From: Salinilacustrithrix sp034522155
Lineage (GTDB): Bacteria > Actinomycetota > Acidimicrobiia > Acidimicrobiales > Salinilacustritrichaceae
Reading direction: 5' to 3'
NCBI GenBank assembly: GCA_034522155.1
Contig: JAXHLP010000003.1
Location: 62,001 to 126,000 of the forward strand
DNA length: 64,000 bases
Part shown: one piece after another, positions 56,963-64,000 of the stretch
Layout: each line of letters begins with the position of its first letter
Position numbering within the stretch: position 1 is the stretch's first letter
Translations under genes and position numbers: made by a program
Notes under the pieces: generated by a model
Database searches by the model: none
What the model saw: the letters and a program-made list of their open reading frames with translations, nothing else
What the model was told of the DNA's origin: nothing

Positions 56963-57339
56963 TACTTCACGACCTTCTTCTTGCCGGCGACGGTCTTCTT
57001 CGGGCCCTTGCGGGTCCGGGCGTTGGTGTGGGTGCGCTGACCACGGACGGGCAGGCCCTTGCGGTGGCGCACGCCCTGGTAACAACCGATCTCGATCTTG
57101 CGCTTGATGTTGTTCTGGACCTCGCGCCGGAGGTCGCCCTCGACGTCGGCGTTCTCGTCGATCCAGTCGCGGATCTTGCTGATCTCGGTGTCGGTGAGGT
57201 CGCGGACCCGGGTGGAGCGGTCGATGCCCGACTCGTCGCAGATGCGGCGGGCGGTGGTGTGGCCGATCCCGTAGAGATAGGTCAGCGAGACTTCGAGTCG
57301 CTTGTCCCGGGGGATGTCGACGCCTTCGATACGTGCCAT
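56962..57339 (-). CDS. rpsM: 30S ribosomal protein S13
   Basis: S13, 125 residues, located in the head of the 30S subunit. MARIEGVDIPRDKRLEVSLT, then YGIGHTTARRIC, VQNNIKRKIEIGCYQGVRHR and a basic C-terminus. It is coupled to rpsK. Confidence 0.97.
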   Translation of the reverse strand: MARIEGVDIPRDKRLEVSLTYLYGIGHTTARRICDESGIDRSTRVRDLTDTEISKIRDWIDENADVEGDLRREVQNNIKRKIEIGCYQGVRHRKGLPVRGQRTHTNARTRKGPKKTVAGKKKVVK

Positions 57340-57364
57340 GTGGACGTGCTTCCTTCTCGGGCTC

Positions 57365-57478
57365 TCAGCCCTGGCGCTGCTTGTGACGGGGATTGCTGCA
57401 GAGCACCATGACGCGACCGCGCCGGCGGATCACCTGGCACTTCTCACACATCGGCTTGACGCTCGGTCGGACCTTCAT
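57365..57478 (-). CDS. rpmJ: 50S ribosomal protein L36
   Basis: L36, 37 residues, is the zinc-binding form with all four ligands: MCEKCQVIRRRGRVMVLCSN followed by a His in PRHKQRQG. It lies between rpsM and infA, the usual order. Confidence 0.97.
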   Translation of the reverse strand: MKVRPSVKPMCEKCQVIRRRGRVMVLCSNPRHKQRQG

Positions 57479-57522
57479 GGTTCCTTCTCGACTTCTGTGG
57501 CGGCTCTGCGGGACGGAACTGG

Positions 57523-57786
57523 CTAGCGGTACCGGAACGTGATCCGGCCCCGGCTCAGGTCGTAGGGAGTCAGCTCCACCTGGACCTTGTCGCCGGGAAG
57601 GATGCGGATGTAGTGCATGCGCATCTTCCCCGAGATGTGGGCCAGGACCTCGTGGCCGTTCTCGAGCTCCACCTTGAACATGGCGTTCGGCAGGCTCTCG
57701 AGCACGGTGCCTTCGAGGACGATCGCGTCTTCCTTGGGCTTTGCCAGTGTGCTGGGCTCCCCGCGAGTGGGCGATTGAATGGACAT
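57523..57786 (-). CDS. infA: Translation initiation factor IF-1
   Basis: IF-1, 87 residues here versus about 72 usually, because of a short N-terminal extension MSIQSPTRGEPSTLAK before KEDAIVLEGTVLESLPNAMF. The OB fold continues VELENGHEVLAHISGKMRMH and YDLSRGRITFRYR. A start nearer to the OB fold (no ATG or GTG between) would need another codon, so the longer form is kept. A hairpin and a promoter lie upstream. Confidence 0.95.
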   Translation of the reverse strand: MSIQSPTRGEPSTLAKPKEDAIVLEGTVLESLPNAMFKVELENGHEVLAHISGKMRMHYIRILPGDKVQVELTPYDLSRGRITFRYR

Positions 57787-57794
57787 GGCGGTCA

Positions 57795-57817
57795 GGAGAC
57801 AGGGCGCGCCTGTCTCC
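57795..57817 (-). promoter_or_regulatory. Hairpin in the infA leader
   Basis: Arms GGAGACAGG and CCTGTCTCC (9 bp) with a 5-base loop, 8 bases from the infA start codon. With the promoter just upstream it would make most of the 5' leader. Its arm contains GGAGAC, the only Shine-Dalgarno-like stretch. Confidence 0.55.
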
Positions 57818-57830
57818 GAGCCGAAAGAAG

Positions 57831-57860
57831 ATCTTACGCCAGTGCGCACGCGGCTGCCAA
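57831..57860 (-). promoter_or_regulatory. Promoter of infA-rpmJ-rpsM operon
   Basis: In the transcribed direction TTGGCA (57855-57860) and TAAGAT (57831-57836) are 18 bases apart, close to the housekeeping consensus. It lies in the 210-base gap after map. Confidence 0.6.
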
Positions 57861-57996
57861 CCTGGGGCGCACGGCCCCGACCCGGCCCGCACGCGCCGTC
57901 CGCAGCGGGTGCCGGATACTGCCATGATGACGCATCCGCGGGCCCGGAGCGAGGATTTCCCCCGGGCGGGCCGATCGCGACCGCACCCGGGCACAC

Positions 57997-58743
57997 TCAG
58001 GGCCGGGTGAGGACCTCCGGGCCGTCGTCGGTGATGGCGATCGAGTGCTCCCAGTGCACCGCCCGTGACCCGTCGGCCGTCACGACGGTCCAGCCATCGG
58101 CGAGGGTGGTGACGGTGGGGTCGCCGGCGACCACCATCGGTTCGATCGCGAGAGCCATCCCCGGCTTGAGGGTGCGCCCCTTGCCGGGCGTCCCGTGGTT
58201 GGGGACGTCGGGGGCCTCGTGCATGGCCCGTCCGATGCCGTGGCCGGTGTACTCCCGCAGCACCGATCCGCCGCCGGCGATGGCCGCGGCCTCGGTGGCG
58301 TGGCCGATGTCGCCGATGGTGTTGCCCGCCTCCATCACACCGATGGCCTCGTCGAGCGCGCGCCGACCGGTCTCGATCAGCCGGTCGTCGGCGGGCGTGA
58401 CCTCGCCCACGCCCATGGTGAAGGCCGCGTCGCCGTGCCAGCCGTCGACGACCGCACCGCAGTCGATCGAGACCAGGTCGCCCTCCTCGAGGACCCGCCC
58501 GCCGGGGATGCCGTGGACGACCTCGTCGTTGACGCTGGTGCAGACCACGGCGGGGAAGCCGTGGTAGCCGAGGAAGTTGGAGGTGGCGCCCCGGCGGTCG
58601 AGGACGTCGCGGGCGAGGCGGTCGAGGCGCGAGGTCGTCACCCCGGGCCGGATGGCGTCGCGGCACACCGCGTGCATCTCGGCCACCACCCGACCGGCGC
58701 GTCGCATCGTGGCGATCTCTTCGGGCGTGCGACGGACGACCAC
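57997..58743 (-). CDS. map: Methionine aminopeptidase, type I
   Basis: Map removes the initiator Met from nascent proteins. The 248-residue protein has GYHGFPAVVCTSVNDEVVHG (His), the metal ligands in DLVSIDCGAVVDGWHGDAAFT (two Asp), GHGIGRAMHEAPDVPNHG (His), AIEPMV (Glu) and AVHWEHSIAI (Glu). GTG start. It is between adk (10 bases) and infA. Confidence 0.96.
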   Translation of the reverse strand: MVVRRTPEEIATMRRAGRVVAEMHAVCRDAIRPGVTTSRLDRLARDVLDRRGATSNFLGYHGFPAVVCTSVNDEVVHGIPGGRVLEEGDLVSIDCGAVVDGWHGDAAFTMGVGEVTPADDRLIETGRRALDEAIGVMEAGNTIGDIGHATEAAAIAGGGSVLREYTGHGIGRAMHEAPDVPNHGTPGKGRTLKPGMALAIEPMVVAGDPTVTTLADGWTVVTADGSRAVHWEHSIAITDDGPEVLTRP

Positions 58744-58753
58744 GCCGCCTCGC

Positions 58754-59413
58754 TCAGAACGCGCGGGCTTCGATGGCCCGGATCAACCGACCGGTGACCT
58801 CGTCGGCGTCGCCGTGGCCGTCGACCACCGTCAACAGGCCGCGCGTGCGGTACCACTCGACCAGCGGCGCGGTCTCCTCCTCGTACAGAGCGAGTCGGCG
58901 CTTGATGGCGTCCTCGGTGTCGTCGGCGCGCTGGATGACCTCGCCACCGCAGTGGTCGCAGCTCCAGTTGTGCTTGGGCGGCTGCTGCACCGAGTAGTTG
59001 GCGCCGCAGTCGGTGCACACCCGCCGGCTGGCGAGCCGCTCGAGCACCACGTCGGTGGGCACGTCGAGGTCGACGACCATGTCGAGCGGTTGGTGGGCGG
59101 TGATCTCGGCCAGCGACTCGGCCTGCTCCTTGGTGCGGGGGAACCCGTCGAGGATGTACCCCCGGTTGCGGGTGTCGTCCTTGAGCAGACGTTCCTCGAC
59201 GATGCCGATGATGATGTCGTCGGGCAGCAGCTCGCCCGCCGACATGTACTCCTTGGCCTTGTTGCCGAACTCGGTGCCTTCCTTGACCGCGGCCCGGAGC
59301 ATGTCGCCGGTGCTGATGTGGGGAACCACGAAATGGCGCGACAGACGCGTGCACTGCGTGCCCTTACCGGCGCCCTGCCGGCCCAGCATGACGAGTCGAG
59401 CACCGGGGATCAT
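58754..59413 (-). CDS. adk: Adenylate kinase, zinc-lid form
   Basis: Adk interconverts ATP, AMP and ADP. The 219-residue protein has a P-loop LGRQGAGKGTQ, in which GRQ replaces the usual GPP, then ISTGDMLRAAVKEGTEFG and YILDGFPRTKEQA. The LID carries the zinc Cys4 set CTDCGANYSV and CDHCGGE. The usual LID form in Gram-positives. A TAGGGT box lies 9 bases before the ATG, so an internal promoter within the block is possible. Confidence 0.95.
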   Translation of the reverse strand: MIPGARLVMLGRQGAGKGTQCTRLSRHFVVPHISTGDMLRAAVKEGTEFGNKAKEYMSAGELLPDDIIIGIVEERLLKDDTRNRGYILDGFPRTKEQAESLAEITAHQPLDMVVDLDVPTDVVLERLASRRVCTDCGANYSVQQPPKHNWSCDHCGGEVIQRADDTEDAIKRRLALYEEETAPLVEWYRTRGLLTVVDGHGDADEVTGRLIRAIEARAF

Positions 59414-59422
59414 GGAGGCCGC

Positions 59423-59428
59423 ACCCTA
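59423..59428 (-). promoter_or_regulatory. Putative -10 box (TAGGGT) of adk-map
   Basis: TAGGGT 9 bases before the adk ATG, in the 84-base gap after secY. Confidence 0.35.
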
Positions 59429-59497
59429 CCGGCCACCGTTTCACCCCGTCGAAAAGCCCATGCCCACCGGCCAGGACGGGGACCCGAGGCCGTGGCG

Positions 59498-60832
59498 CTA
59501 GTTGAGGAAGCCCTCGTAGTTGCGCATCATGAGCTGGCTGTCGATCTGTTTCATCATCTCGAGCATCACGCCCACGGCGATGAGGACCGAGATCCCGCCG
59601 AAGGGGAAGTTGTCGATGCCGGCGGAGACCAGCAGGATCGACGGGGCCAGCGCGACGACGGCCACGAACAGCGAGCCCGGCAGGGTGATCCGGTTGAGGA
59701 TCCGGCCGAGATAGCGCTCGGTCTGCGGGCCCGGGCGGATGCCGGGGATGTAGCCACCCTGCTTGCGGATGGTGTCGGCCTGCTGGGCCGGGTCGAACTG
59801 GATCGCGGTGTAGAAGTAGGCGAAGCCGACGATGAGCATGCCGTAGACCAGGATGTAGACGATCGAGTCGGGCTGGACGAGGTTGCCGTCGACCCATTCC
59901 TGCACGCTGACGGCCCAGTCCTGGTCGGCGGGCAGCACGTTGGTGAGCAGCAGCGGTAGGTACAGGACCGAGCTGGCGAAGATCACCGGGATCACGCCCG
60001 ACTGGTTGACCTTGAGCGGGATGTAGGTGGACTGGCCCCCGGTCATCCGGTTGCCGACCACGCGCTTGGAGAACTGGACCGGGATCCGGCGCTGGCCGAG
60101 CTCGACGAACACGATGGCCACCATGATCGCCACGGCGAGGGCGAGCAGCGGGACGAGCAGCCCCGGGCCCTCCTCGGCGTTGATCTGGGCGCCGGCGACG
60201 GGGAAGCTCGACACGACCGAGGCGAAGATCAGCAGCGACATGCCGTTGCCGATGCCCCGCTGGGTGATGAGCTCGCCCATCCACATGAGCAGCGCAGTGC
60301 CGGCGGTGAGGGTCAGCACGACGATGAGGACACGCCCGGTGCTGAAGTTGCCGCCGAACAGGTCGACGCCGAGGTCGACGCCACCGCCACCGAGCAGACC
60401 ACCGCCGCCGTTGTGGAACAGGAAGGCCAGACCCGTGGACTGGAGCAGCGCGATGGCCACGGTGACGTAGCGGGTCCATTGGGTGATCTTTCGCTGACCG
60501 ACCGCGCCCTGCTGTTGCCACTGCTCGAGCCGGGGGATCACCACGGTGAGGATCTGCATGATGATCGACGCCGTGATGTAGGGCATGATCCCCAGCGCGA
60601 ACAGGGCGAACTGGGTGAGGGCCCCACCGGAGAACAGGGTGAGGAAGCCGAGCACGCCGGCGCCCTCCTCGGCCTGCTCCTTCAGGTTCTGGACGGCGTC
60701 GAGGTCGATGCCCGGCGCCGGGATCGCCGAGCCCGCCCGGTACAGGGCGAGCATGAAGACGACGAACAGCAGCTTCCTGCGCAGATCCTTGACGGATGCG
60801 ACGCGTGCAAGCGACTTGAGGCTCTGGAACAC
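59498..60832 (-). CDS. secY: Protein translocase subunit SecY
   Basis: SecY is the channel of the Sec translocon. The 444-residue protein shows ten hydrophobic segments in the usual order, with GSAIPAPGIDLDAV near the first helix, LGIMPYITASIIMQILTVVIP, LLIFASVVSSFP, and C-terminal segments (TLPGSLFVAVVALAPSILL, NFPFGGISVLIAVGVMLEMM). It lies between rplO (39 bases) and adk, as in other spc operons. Confidence 0.96.
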   Translation of the reverse strand: MFQSLKSLARVASVKDLRRKLLFVVFMLALYRAGSAIPAPGIDLDAVQNLKEQAEEGAGVLGFLTLFSGGALTQFALFALGIMPYITASIIMQILTVVIPRLEQWQQQGAVGQRKITQWTRYVTVAIALLQSTGLAFLFHNGGGGLLGGGGVDLGVDLFGGNFSTGRVLIVVLTLTAGTALLMWMGELITQRGIGNGMSLLIFASVVSSFPVAGAQINAEEGPGLLVPLLALAVAIMVAIVFVELGQRRIPVQFSKRVVGNRMTGGQSTYIPLKVNQSGVIPVIFASSVLYLPLLLTNVLPADQDWAVSVQEWVDGNLVQPDSIVYILVYGMLIVGFAYFYTAIQFDPAQQADTIRKQGGYIPGIRPGPQTERYLGRILNRITLPGSLFVAVVALAPSILLVSAGIDNFPFGGISVLIAVGVMLEMMKQIDSQLMMRNYEGFLN

Positions 60833-60871
60833 CGGTTTCTCCTCGGGCTCACACCTGGCCGGTGCGGACGC

Positions 60872-61363
60872 TCAACGGTTCGTGAACTGGTTGCCCTGAG
60901 CCGGCGGACGCCGGTCTCCCCACGGGAGGGGCAGGACCTCGACCGTACCGCCCGCGGCGGTGATGGCAGCTTCGGCCGACTTGGAGAACTTGTGGGCCTT
61001 GACCGTCATGGCCGAGGTCACCTCGCCCCGGCCGAGGATCTTGACGAGCGCCTTCTTGCGCACGAGCCCCTTGCCGTGGAGCGCCTCGGGCGTCACCTCG
61101 GCCAGGCCGGCCTCCTCGAGGGTGTCGAGGTTGATGGCCTGGTACTCGACCCGGAACGGGTTGTTGAAGCCACGCTGCTTGGGCACCCGCATGTAGAACG
61201 GCATCTGGCCGCCCTCGAATCCCATGGGCACGGTGTTGCGGGCCTTCTGGCCCTTGGTGCCACGGCCGGCGGTCTTGCCGCGTCGGCCGCGGGTGCCCCG
61301 ACCGACGCGCACGCGGTCGCGGTTGGCGCCCTCGTCGGGCTTGAGATCGTGGAGCTTGTACAT
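60872..61363 (-). CDS. rplO: 50S ribosomal protein L15
   Basis: L15, 163 residues, with MYKLHDLKPDEGANRDRVRV, GRGTRGRRGKTAGRGTKGQK, FEGGQMPFYMRVPKQRGFNN and a C-terminal L15 fold. The ATG overlaps the rpmD TGA (TGATG). Confidence 0.97.
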   Translation of the reverse strand: MYKLHDLKPDEGANRDRVRVGRGTRGRRGKTAGRGTKGQKARNTVPMGFEGGQMPFYMRVPKQRGFNNPFRVEYQAINLDTLEEAGLAEVTPEALHGKGLVRKKALVKILGRGEVTSAMTVKAHKFSKSAEAAITAAGGTVEVLPLPWGDRRPPAQGNQFTNR

Positions 61364-61599
61364 CAGGACTCTCCAGTTTCGCCGTTCGGGCCAGGGAGGC
61401 CGCCGGCTGCGGTGGCGGTGTCCTCGACCGAGATCAGGTGCGGGACCTTGGCGATCATCCCCCGGATCTCGGGACGGTCGGGAAGCACGTTGGTGCGTCC
61501 GATGCGGCCGAGCCCGAGCGCCCGCAGCGTGGCGCGGTGCTTGGGCTTGGCGCCGATGTTGGACCGGACCTGGGTGAGGGTGATGGTGCGTTCGGTCAT
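61363..61599 (-). CDS. rpmD: 50S ribosomal protein L30
   Basis: L30, 78 residues (TITLTQVRSNIGAKPKHRAT, LRALGLGRIGRTNVLPDRPE, IRGMIAKVPHLISVED). The C-terminal 18 residues extend past the normal end. ATG overlaps rpsE by 4 bases. Confidence 0.95.
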   Translation of the reverse strand: MTERTITLTQVRSNIGAKPKHRATLRALGLGRIGRTNVLPDRPEIRGMIAKVPHLISVEDTATAAGGLPGPNGETGES

Positions 61600-62225
61600 G
61601 TCGTCGCTCCTGCCTCGGCAGGCTCGGAGGAGTCGCCGCGACGACCACGGGACTTCTCGGTCTCGTTGTAGGACTCGAGGAGGCCCTTGGGCACGAAGGT
61701 GTCGGCAGGCAGGCCACGCAGACGGGCGATGTCGTCGGGCCGGCGCAGCGAGCGCAGCCCGTTGATGGTGGCCCGGGCCACGTTGATGTGGTTGGCCGAC
61801 CGGAGGGACTTGCACAGCACGTCGTGGATGCCGGCCTCCTCGAGGATGATGCGGGCCGCGCCGCCGGCGATCACGCCGGTACCGGGCGCAGCCGGCTTGA
61901 GCATCACCCGTCCGGCGCCGAGCTCGCCCACCACGGGATGGATGATGGTGTCGCCGGTGAGCGGTACGTCGAAGAGGTTCTTGCGGGCCTCCTCGGTGCC
62001 CTTCTGGATGGCGAGGGGCACCTCCTTGGCCTTGCCGTAGCCGAGACCGACCCGGCCGGCACCGTCGCCGATCACCACGAGCGCGGTGAAGCTGAACCGG
62101 CGGCCGCCCTTGACGACCTTGGCGACACGGTTGATGTTGATGACGCGCGACTCGCGCAGCGAGGCATCCCCGGAATTGCGGGGGTTGCTCTGCGGGTCGT
62201 TGCGGCGGTTGCGTTCGTTTGCCAT
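61596..62225 (-). CDS. rpsE: 30S ribosomal protein S5
   Basis: S5, 209 residues. RVININRVAKVVKGGRRFSF and ALVVIGDGAGRVGLGYGKA are standard, with RPDDIARLRG near the C-terminus and an extended tail ETEKSRGRRGDSSEPAEAG. The N-terminal 25 residues are Asn/Arg-rich. It overlaps rpmD (ATGA). Confidence 0.97.
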   Translation of the reverse strand: MANERNRRNDPQSNPRNSGDASLRESRVININRVAKVVKGGRRFSFTALVVIGDGAGRVGLGYGKAKEVPLAIQKGTEEARKNLFDVPLTGDTIIHPVVGELGAGRVMLKPAAPGTGVIAGGAARIILEEAGIHDVLCKSLRSANHINVARATINGLRSLRRPDDIARLRGLPADTFVPKGLLESYNETEKSRGRRGDSSEPAEAGATT

Positions 62226-62256
62226 GGGTATCCGTTCGGTATCCGTTGCTGGTGGC

Positions 62257-62616
62257 TCAGAACTCGAGCCCGGCGTCGCGTGCAGCGTCGGCGAGGGCCC
62301 GCACCCGACCGTGGTAGCGGTTGCCGCCACGGTCGAAGACGACCTTGTCGATGCCCTTCTCCTTGGCCCGTTCGGCGGCGAGGGTGCCGATCCTGGTGGC
62401 AGCCTCGACGTTACCGCCGTATCCGGTGAAGCCCTGCTCGTGGGTCGACGCCGACGCCAGGGTGACCCCGGCGATGTCGTCGATGACCTGGGCGACGATG
62501 TGCTTGGAGGAGCGGAAGACCGCGAGGCGCGGGCGGTCGGGGCTGCCCTGGATCTTCTTGCGGACACGACGGTGCCGACGGGCACGGTCGAGCTGCTTCT
62601 TGGAGGTGGTGCTCAT
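62257..62616 (-). CDS. rplR: 50S ribosomal protein L18
   Basis: L18, 119 residues, binds 5S rRNA. RRHRRVRKKIQGSPDRPRLA and VFRSSKHIVAQVIDDIAG then GRVRALADAARDAGLEF. The ATG touches the TGA of a 20-codon ORF (TGATG). A GTG one codon earlier is also possible. Confidence 0.96.
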   Translation of the reverse strand: MSTTSKKQLDRARRHRRVRKKIQGSPDRPRLAVFRSSKHIVAQVIDDIAGVTLASASTHEQGFTGYGGNVEAATRIGTLAAERAKEKGIDKVVFDRGGNRYHGRVRALADAARDAGLEF

Positions 62617-62678
62617 CACTTACCAGCCTTCCCGGCTGCGCTGTTGCGAACCAGGAAACCGGTGGAGCGCGTGTCCAT
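62616..62678 (-). other. 20-codon micro-ORF between rplF and rplR
   Basis: An ORF of 20 residues starting ATG at 62678, which overlaps the rplF TGA in TGATG, and ending in TGA overlapping the rplR ATG in TGATG. The peptide starts MDTRSTGFLV and ends NSAAGKAGK, whose tail resembles the rplF C-terminus RKAGKAGK. It could be a coupling peptide or a remnant of a partial duplication of the rplF end. Confidence 0.5.
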
Positions 62679-63217
62679 CACTTGCCTGCCTTTCCTGCCT
62701 TGCGGACCACGTGCTCGCCCTTGTACCGGACACCCTTGCCCTTGTACGGCTCGGGCTTGCGGAACTGGCGGATCTCGGCGGCCACCTGGCCGACCTGCTG
62801 CTTGTCGACTCCCCGGACGATGATCTCGGTGGGCAGGGGGACCTCGAAGCTGATGCCGTCGGGGGCGTCGTAGGCGATGGTGTGGCTGTAGCCGAGCGCG
62901 AGCTCGAGCTTGTCGGGGCCCTTGGCGGTGGCGCGGTAGCCGACGCCGATGATCTCGAGCTCCTTGGTGAACTCGTTGGTGACCCCGTGGACCATGTTGG
63001 CGATCAGCGCACGCGTGAGCCCGTGCAGAGCGCGGGAGTCGCGCTCCTCGTCCGGGCGCTCGATGACGACCTCGTCGCCGTCCTGGCGGACCGTGATCCG
63101 TTCGGGGATGAACTGCTGCAGCTCACCCTTGGGGCCCTTCACCGAGACCTGGCCCTCGCCGAGGGTGATCTCGACGCCGGAGGGGATGGTGATCGGAGCT
63201 TTGCCGACGCGGGACAT
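62678..63217 (-). CDS. rplF: 50S ribosomal protein L6
   Basis: L6, 179 residues, with MSRVGKAPITIPSGVEITLG, LHGLTRALIANMVHGVTNEF and KPEPYKGKGVRYKGEHVVRK. Both L6 repeats are intact. It lies 9 bases after rpsH. Confidence 0.97.
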   Translation of the reverse strand: MSRVGKAPITIPSGVEITLGEGQVSVKGPKGELQQFIPERITVRQDGDEVVIERPDEERDSRALHGLTRALIANMVHGVTNEFTKELEIIGVGYRATAKGPDKLELALGYSHTIAYDAPDGISFEVPLPTEIIVRGVDKQQVGQVAAEIRQFRKPEPYKGKGVRYKGEHVVRKAGKAGK

Positions 63218-63226
63218 CGTCGCCTC

Positions 63227-63631
63227 CTACCAGACGTAGCAGAGGACCTCGCCGCCGACGTGTCGGCGACGGGCCTCTCGATCGGTCATGAGTCCCTGCG
63301 AGGTCGACAACACGGCGACGCCGAGGCCGCCGAGGACGCGCGGGATCTCATCGGACTTCTTGTACACGCGCAGACCGGGCTTGGACACACGCTGGATGCC
63401 CGAGATGGTCCGCTCGCGCTCCGGTGAGTACTTCATGTCGATGGACAGGTACTTGCCGGGGCGGTCGGTCCGCTCGGTGGTGGTGAAGCCGTCGATGTAG
63501 CCCTCGGCCTCGAGCAGCTCGGCCAGGGCCTCCTTCAGCTTCGACGAGGGCATGGAGACATCGTCGTGCTTGGCGATGTTGGCGTTGCGCACACGGGTGA
63601 GCATGTCGGCGATCGGGTCGGTCATCGTCAT
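63227..63631 (-). CDS. rpsH: 30S ribosomal protein S8
   Basis: S8, 134 residues. TDPIADMLTRVRNANIAKHD and VSMPSSKLKEALAELLEAEG, then the C-terminal VLSTSQGLMTDREARRRHVG then GGEVLCYVW. Start at the first of two ATGs, two codons apart. It follows rpsZ by 11 bases. Confidence 0.97.
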   Translation of the reverse strand: MTMTDPIADMLTRVRNANIAKHDDVSMPSSKLKEALAELLEAEGYIDGFTTTERTDRPGKYLSIDMKYSPERERTISGIQRVSKPGLRVYKKSDEIPRVLGGLGVAVLSTSQGLMTDREARRRHVGGEVLCYVW

Positions 63632-63642
63632 GTCAGCTCACC

Positions 63643-63828
63643 TCACCAACTCGCCTTGGTCACGCCGGGGATCTCCCCGTTGTGGGCCATCTGGCGGAAA
63701 CACACGCGGCACAGCCCGAAACGGCGCAGCACCGAACGCGAGCGGCCGCAACGGCGGCAGCGCGTGTAGCCACGCACCTTGAACTTGGGCTTCTTCTGTG
63801 CCTTGTTGATCAGCGCGGTCTTGGCCAC
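63643..63828 (-). CDS. rpsZ: 30S ribosomal protein S14, zinc type
   Basis: S14 of the zinc-binding type, 61 residues: AKTALINKAQKKPKFKVRGY then CRRCGRSRSVLRRFGLCRVC with the Cys4 zinc set, and QMAHNGEIPGVTKASW. GTG at 63828 gives the usual N-terminus; a TTG at 63834, overlapping the rplE stop, is an alternative. Confidence 0.96.
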   Translation of the reverse strand: MAKTALINKAQKKPKFKVRGYTRCRRCGRSRSVLRRFGLCRVCFRQMAHNGEIPGVTKASW

Positions 63829-63830
63829 GG

Positions 63831-64000
63831 TCAACGGTCCTTTCGGAAGGGGAAGCCGAAGGCATCGAGTAGAGCCCTGCCCTCGGCGTCGTTGCGTGCG
63901 GTGGTCACGATCGTGATGTCCATGCCTCGGATGGCATCGACGGAGTCGTAGTCGATCTCGGGGAAGATGAGCTGCTCGGTCACACCGAGGGTGTAGTTGC
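63831..64000 (-). CDS. rplE: 50S ribosomal protein L5 (C-terminal end only)
   Basis: The final 55 or so residues of L5 (NYTLGVTEQLIFPEIDYDSV, then DAIRGMDITIVTTARND and ALLDAFGFPFRKDR). The gene continues beyond the window edge. It is followed by rpsZ as in the standard order. Confidence 0.95.
   Translation of the reverse strand, partial: NYTLGVTEQLIFPEIDYDSVDAIRGMDITIVTTARNDAEGRALLDAFGFPFRKDR

Overview
The window is about 70% G+C by eye and densely packed, mostly minus strand, with frequent 1 to 4 base start/stop overlaps. Gene order and content (a classic spc/alpha ribosomal block with zinc-type S14 and L36, guaB3 beside guaB and guaA, CIRCE-controlled groESL, PadR, cupin and DUF222-HNH proteins, a monomeric isocitrate dehydrogenase) point to an actinobacterium. 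My inference is a member of the Acidimicrobiia. Several start codons lie 6 to 10 bases behind a TAGNNT box, which fits the leaderless transcription common in actinobacteria.

Layout. 1-5.9 kb: partial mdh, an aldehyde dehydrogenase, an SMP-30 lactonase and a monomeric NADP isocitrate dehydrogenase carrying one frameshift. 5.9-8.4 kb: a beta-class DNA methyltransferase next to an unrecognised protein with a nuclease-like motif. 8.5-13.4 kb: one-carbon and purine genes (metF, folD, purH, purN) with a vapBC toxin-antitoxin pair between folD and purH. 13.4-25.7 kb: cell-wall amidase, sucCD, an acyl-CoA ligase, a PcrA-type helicase, a divergent glutamate-dehydrogenase-like protein, a PadR regulator and small stress or envelope proteins. 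25.7-31.3 kb: guaA-guaB3 divergent from guaB, whose active-site loop is interrupted by an intein with a LAGLIDADG endonuclease. 31.3-41 kb: a DUF222-HNH protein, a SurA-like lipoprotein, an AraC regulator, a Nudix hydrolase, groESL, an FHA protein and an antitoxin-like protein. 41-47.6 kb: t6A and cell-wall genes (tsaD, rimI, tsaB, tsaE, a P1 peptidase, alr, nnr, acpS). 47.7-64 kb: an unusually large GlmS homologue, glmM, then rpsI, rplM, truA and the ribosomal/RNA polymerase/secY block up to a partial rplE.

Functional links. guaA, guaB and guaB3 make GMP, and purH and purN feed IMP into that step. metF and folD supply and interconvert folate one-carbon units. The giant GlmS and GlmM sit beside alr, so UDP-GlcNAc precursor and D-alanine synthesis lie next to each other and next to the translation genes.

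Most notable items: (1) the guaB intein, placed just before the Ser-Ile-Cys catalytic loop, with about eight single-base indels confined to it; (2) the 1151-residue GlmS-like protein with a long N-terminal insertion and C-terminal extension; (3) a double palindrome inside rimI that adds in-frame codons and has a near copy elsewhere in the window; (4) the methyltransferase/nuclease-like pair; (5) a 20-codon micro-ORF coupled between rplF and rplR. Indels in icd and at the guaB 3' end may be sequencing errors.
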